Shown piece by piece: positions 5,475 to 7,778 of a stretch of DNA of 7,778 nt. Source of the stretch: Clostridia bacterium (GTDB taxonomy: Bacteria; Bacillota; Clostridia; Oscillospirales; CAG-272); NCBI GenBank assembly GCA_017420845.1, contig JAFQOC010000205.1, forward strand, positions 1 to 7,778. Direction: 5' to 3'. The number at the start of each line of letters is the position of its first letter. The stretch's first letter is position 1. The notes beneath the pieces were generated by a model. The model saw nothing but the letters and a program-made list of their open reading frames with translations, was not told the origin of the DNA and searched no databases. The position numbers were made by a program, and so were the translations under genes.

Positions 5475-5786
5475 ATGGCAATCAAGGAAAAGATCAGAGT
5501 TCGTCTCAAGAGCTACGATCACACCCTCATCGACACCGCCGCCGAGAAGATCGTGGCTGTCGCTAAGGCAAACGGTTCCGAGGTTTCGGGTCCCATCCCG
5601 CTGCCCACCGACCGTGAGATCGTCACCATCCTGCGCTCTGTCCACGTCAACAAGGACAGCCGCGAGCAGTTCGAGACCAGAACTCACAAGCGTCTGATCG
5701 ATATCATGAAGCCTTCCCAGAAGACTGTGGACGCCCTCATGAGCATCGAGCTCCCCGCCGGTGTTGAGATCGAGGTTAAGCTGTAA
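5475..5786 (+). CDS. rpsJ: 30S ribosomal protein S10 (NusE)
   Basis: This is small-subunit protein S10 (uS10), in the 30S head, which also works as NusE in antitermination complexes with NusB. The 103 residues are the normal full length. MAIKEKIRVRLKSYDH, GPIPLPTDREIVTILRS (39-55) and the FETRTHKRLIDI segment (66-77, the long loop that reaches into the 30S subunit) are typical of the family. It is the first gene of the S10 operon, preceded by an AGGAGG box with a 9-nt spacer. The gap to rplC is 243 nt, which is long for this operon. Confidence 0.98.
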   Translation: MAIKEKIRVRLKSYDHTLIDTAAEKIVAVAKANGSEVSGPIPLPTDREIVTILRSVHVNKDSREQFETRTHKRLIDIMKPSQKTVDALMSIELPAGVEIEVKL

Positions 5787-6029
5787 TCGGAGTAAGCAGC
5801 AAGATCCCGACAAGCACATAACCCCTGCGGCCGTTTAGCCACGACCGCGCGGCTCCCGCGAGGGCCGCGGCCGCAACCCCATGCGGCAGACAAAGACAAC
5901 AGCCGACATCGCGTGAAGGGTTTCCGCGACGCGGTGGCTCGGTAACTTTGTAAGTCAAGTTGACAAGCGGATGTCGGATCTCGACTGGATACCGCCTGCC
6001 AACCAATAATTTACAGGAGGAAAGAAACA
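5787..6029 (+). ncRNA. Structured rpsJ-rplC intergenic region, candidate RNA element
   Basis: This 243-nt gap holds no supported gene but strong inverted repeats. Element A (5826-5875): outer stem TGCGGCC (5826-5832) with GGCCGCA (5869-5875), and an inner GC stem CGCGGCTC (5848-5855) with GGGCCGCG (5862-5869) that shares one base with the outer one. Element B (5903-5977): closing helix CCGACATC (5903-5910) with GATGTCGG (5970-5977), enclosing GCGT/ACGC (5911-5914, 5929-5932) with GAA/TTC inside, and a second hairpin AACTT/AAGTT (5944-5948, 5957-5961). This gives a three-way-junction shape. No T-run follows either element, so these are not simple terminators. The last 30 nt are AT-rich and carry the rplC AGGAGG box (6015-6020). 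In most bacteria these genes are a few tens of nt apart or closer. Function is inferred: RNA processing, translational feedback or a second control point. Confidence 0.5.
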
Positions 6030-6662
6030 ATGAAAAAGGGACTTATCGGTAAGAAAATCGGTATGACTCAGATCTTTGACGAGAAGGGCAACGTAATCCC
6101 TGTTACCGTCATTGAGTGCGGCCCCTGCGTGATCGCGCAGAAGAAGACCGTGGAGAACGATGGTTATGACGCCATTCAGCTGGGTTTCATGGATGCTAAG
6201 GCTAAGCACATGACCAAGGCTGAGCAAGGTCACTTCGCAAAGAACGGGATCCAGAACAAGAAGCATCTGAAGGAGTTCCGCTACGACGACTGCTCTCAGT
6301 ACAATGTCGGTGACGTCATCACCGTCGATACCTTCGCCGCAGGCGAGAAGGTCGACATCACCGGTATGACCAAGGGACACGGTTACTCGGGCGTCGTCAA
6401 GCGCTGGAACTGCCACAAGCTTCGCATGACCCACGGTGTGGGCCCTGTGCATCGTCAGCCCGGCTCTATGGGTGCTAACTCCAGCCCCTCCCGCATCTTC
6501 AAGAACAAGAAGATGGCCGGTCAGTACGGTAACGAGCAGGTTACTGTTCAGAACCTCAAGGTCGTTAAGATCGACAGTGAGAACAACCTGATCGCTGTTA
6601 AGGGTGCCGTTCCCGGCGCCAAGAACGGCATCGTGTTCGTTCGCAACTCTGTGAAAGCATAA
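6030..6662 (+). CDS. rplC: 50S ribosomal protein L3
   Basis: L3 (uL3) is an early-binding large-subunit protein whose long loop reaches the peptidyl-transferase centre. The 210 residues match the usual bacterial length. Key segments: GLIGKKIGMTQIF at the N-terminus (4-16); TKGHGYSGVVKRWN (113-126), the W-loop region; VHRQPGSMGANSSPSRIFKNKKMAGQYGN, which covers the conserved loop and the second basic stretch; and the C-terminal VKGAVPGAKNGIVFVRNS. The start is supported by AGGAGG (6015-6020) with 9 nt spacing. It follows the long structured gap after rpsJ and is 19 nt before rplD. Confidence 0.98.
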   Translation: MKKGLIGKKIGMTQIFDEKGNVIPVTVIECGPCVIAQKKTVENDGYDAIQLGFMDAKAKHMTKAEQGHFAKNGIQNKKHLKEFRYDDCSQYNVGDVITVDTFAAGEKVDITGMTKGHGYSGVVKRWNCHKLRMTHGVGPVHRQPGSMGANSSPSRIFKNKKMAGQYGNEQVTVQNLKVVKIDSENNLIAVKGAVPGAKNGIVFVRNSVKA

Positions 6663-6681
6663 GCGGAAGGAGGAATAAACC

Positions 6682-7305
6682 ATGCCTAATGTAAAAGTTT
6701 TTAACATGGCCGGTCAGGAAGTCGGCACCATGGTGCTCGCGGACAGCGTGTTCGGCGCTGAGATCAACGCAGCAGTTCTTCACGCCGCTGTCAGAGCATA
6801 TCTGCTCAACCAGAGACAGGGCACTCAGTCCACTCTGACCCGCACCGAGGTTTCCGGCGGCGGCAGAAAGCCCTGGAGACAGAAGGGAACCGGTCGTGCC
6901 CGTCAGGGTTCTACCCGCTCTCCTCAGTGGACTCACGGTGGTATCGCTCTCGGCCCCAAGCCCCGCAGCTACCGCACCGATATGAACAAGAAGACCAAGC
7001 GCGTCGCTCTGTTCTCCGCTCTCTCTGCCAAGGTGGCTGAGGGCAAGCTCATCATCGTGGATGACATCAAGTGCACCGAGTACAAGACCAAGACCATGGT
7101 CAACATGCTGAAGGCTCTGGGTGTTGACAACCGCGCTCTGGTGGTGCTGGATGCCGTCAACCCCTACGCCATCAAGAGCTGCGCGAACATCGAGCGCGTT
7201 GAGACCACTCTGGCTACTACCATCAACGTCTACGAGATCATGAAGGCAGACAAGATGGTCATTACCGCCGCAGCCGTTAAGAAGCTCGAGGAGGTATACG
7301 CATAA
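6682..7305 (+). CDS. rplD: 50S ribosomal protein L4
   Basis: L4 (uL4) lines the peptide exit tunnel with its extended loop and in some bacteria represses its own operon. The 207 residues are the normal length. The diagnostic tunnel loop is seen at about 45-98: TQSTLTRTEVSGGGRKPWRQ, KGTGRARQGSTRSPQW and GGIALGPKPRSY, followed by the globular part with KTKRVALFSALSAK. An AAGGAGG box (6667-6673) lies 8 nt upstream. The stop codon shares one base with the rplW start (TAATG). If the leader or the rpsJ-rplC spacer is an autoregulatory RNA, L4 is the first protein to test as the ligand, by analogy with E. coli. Confidence 0.98.
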   Translation: MPNVKVFNMAGQEVGTMVLADSVFGAEINAAVLHAAVRAYLLNQRQGTQSTLTRTEVSGGGRKPWRQKGTGRARQGSTRSPQWTHGGIALGPKPRSYRTDMNKKTKRVALFSALSAKVAEGKLIIVDDIKCTEYKTKTMVNMLKALGVDNRALVVLDAVNPYAIKSCANIERVETTLATTINVYEIMKADKMVITAAAVKKLEEVYA

Positions 7306-7610
7306 TGAAAATGATCGAAGATATCATCATCAAGCCCGTGATCACCGAGGCTTCCATGGATATGCTCATGGACGAGAACCACAAGAAGTACGTCTTCAAG
7401 GTTCTGCCCGGCGCTACCAAGCCCGAGATCGCAACCGCTGTTGAGACCATGTTCCCCGGCACCAAGGTCGCCTCCGTGAACGTCATCAACATGAAGAGAA
7501 AGCCCAAGCGCATGGGTGTCCACTTCGGCTACACCTCCGCTTGGAAGAAGGCAATCGTAACTCTGACGGCTGATTCCAAGACCATCGAGTTCTTCGAAGG
7601 CCTGAACTAA
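7305..7610 (+). CDS. rplW: 50S ribosomal protein L23
   Basis: L23 (uL23) sits at the tunnel exit and is the docking point for trigger factor and the signal recognition particle. The 101 residues are of normal length. EDIIIKPVITEASMDML (5-21), YVFKVLPGATKPEIATAVE (29-47) and the basic loop NMKRKPKRMG (62-71) are typical. The ATG overlaps the rplD stop by one base, and its GAGGAGG box (7288-7294) lies inside the end of rplD with 10 nt spacing, so the two are likely translationally coupled. The stop is 18 nt before rplB. Confidence 0.97.
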   Translation: MKMIEDIIIKPVITEASMDMLMDENHKKYVFKVLPGATKPEIATAVETMFPGTKVASVNVINMKRKPKRMGVHFGYTSAWKKAIVTLTADSKTIEFFEGLN

Positions 7611-7628
7611 TGAAGGAGGTTGAAGTAC

Positions 7629-7778
7629 ATGCCTACTATTAAGTATAAGCCTACGACCCCTTCGAGAAGAAATATGTCCGTTCCGGCTTACAGCCAGATC
7701 ATCACCAAGGACACCCCCGAGAAGAGCCTGGTCGTTATCAAGAAGAAGCACGCAGGCCGTAACAGCTACGGTCGCATC
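7629..7778 (+). CDS. rplB: 50S ribosomal protein L2, first 50 residues (cut by window edge)
   Basis: L2 (uL2) is a core large-subunit protein needed for subunit joining and for peptidyl-transferase activity. My translation starts MPTIKYKPTTPSRRNMSVPAY and continues with EKSL and KKKHAGRNSYGRI, matching the usual N-terminus (KKYKPTSPGRR...; KKKAGRNNQGRI). The full protein is about 275 residues; the rest lies outside the window. An AAGGAGG box (7613-7619) lies 9 nt upstream. It is the fifth gene of the operon; rpsS is expected next. Confidence 0.96.
   Translation, partial: MPTIKYKPTTPSRRNMSVPAYSQIITKDTPEKSLVVIKKKHAGRNSYGRI

Noticed and set aside
5881..5916. 11-codon open frame (MRQTKTTADIA) in the rpsJ-rplC spacer
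   Set aside because: No ribosome site precedes it and it runs into the structured element; too short to support as a leader peptide.
5960..5965. Perfect TTGACA hexamer before rplC as an internal promoter
   Set aside because: No -10-like hexamer lies 15-19 nt downstream; the sequence there is GC-rich. The hexamer overlaps the hairpin arms of the structured spacer instead.
5955..6707. 250-codon minus-strand open frame opposite rplC
   Set aside because: It is the antisense of a certain ribosomal protein gene and has no ribosome site or recognisable domain.

Overview
The window looks like chromosomal DNA of a low-to-mid GC Firmicute of the class Clostridia. The basis is the sequence of the S10, L3, L4, L23 and L2 proteins, AGGAGG-type ribosome binding sites 8-10 nt before nearly every start, and TATAAT-type promoters. 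I cannot name a genus; a gut Oscillospiraceae/Ruminococcaceae-like organism would fit. There are ten protein-coding genes, two of them cut by the window ends.

Positions 1-2090 (minus strand) hold a three-gene unit read right to left: an OmpR/PhoB-type response regulator, a HAMP-containing sensor histidine kinase, and the start of plsY (acyl-phosphate:glycerol-3-phosphate acyltransferase). Both junctions are 4-nt ATGA overlaps, so the genes are probably translationally coupled. The layout suggests a membrane sensor system co-expressed with a phospholipid-synthesis enzyme. A TATAAT promoter lies just upstream, and a hairpin terminator separates this unit from the next.

Positions 2309-4893 (minus strand) hold a second, more GC-rich unit: an eight-helix membrane protein of unknown function, a compact helix-turn-helix regulator with a WYL-family-like C-terminus, and an iron-dependent alcohol dehydrogenase resembling 1-propanol dehydrogenases (PduQ type). 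Gaps are 15 and 23 nt. It probably starts from a -10 box at 4955-4960 that abuts a perfect 10-bp palindrome.

Positions 5154-7778 (plus strand) hold the start of the S10 ribosomal-protein operon in the standard order rpsJ-rplC-rplD-rplW-rplB (rplB cut by the window end). It is driven by a strong sigma-A-type promoter at 5154-5182. Two non-coding parts stand out: a leader of about 285 nt with several hairpins and a terminator-like hairpin plus U-tract at 5327-5346, and an unusually long 243-nt spacer between rpsJ and rplC that can form a nested GC hairpin and a three-way-junction-like fold. Both are candidate cis-acting RNAs for ribosomal-protein control and are the best leads for something undescribed. 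No tRNA, rRNA, CRISPR array or insertion sequence was seen.
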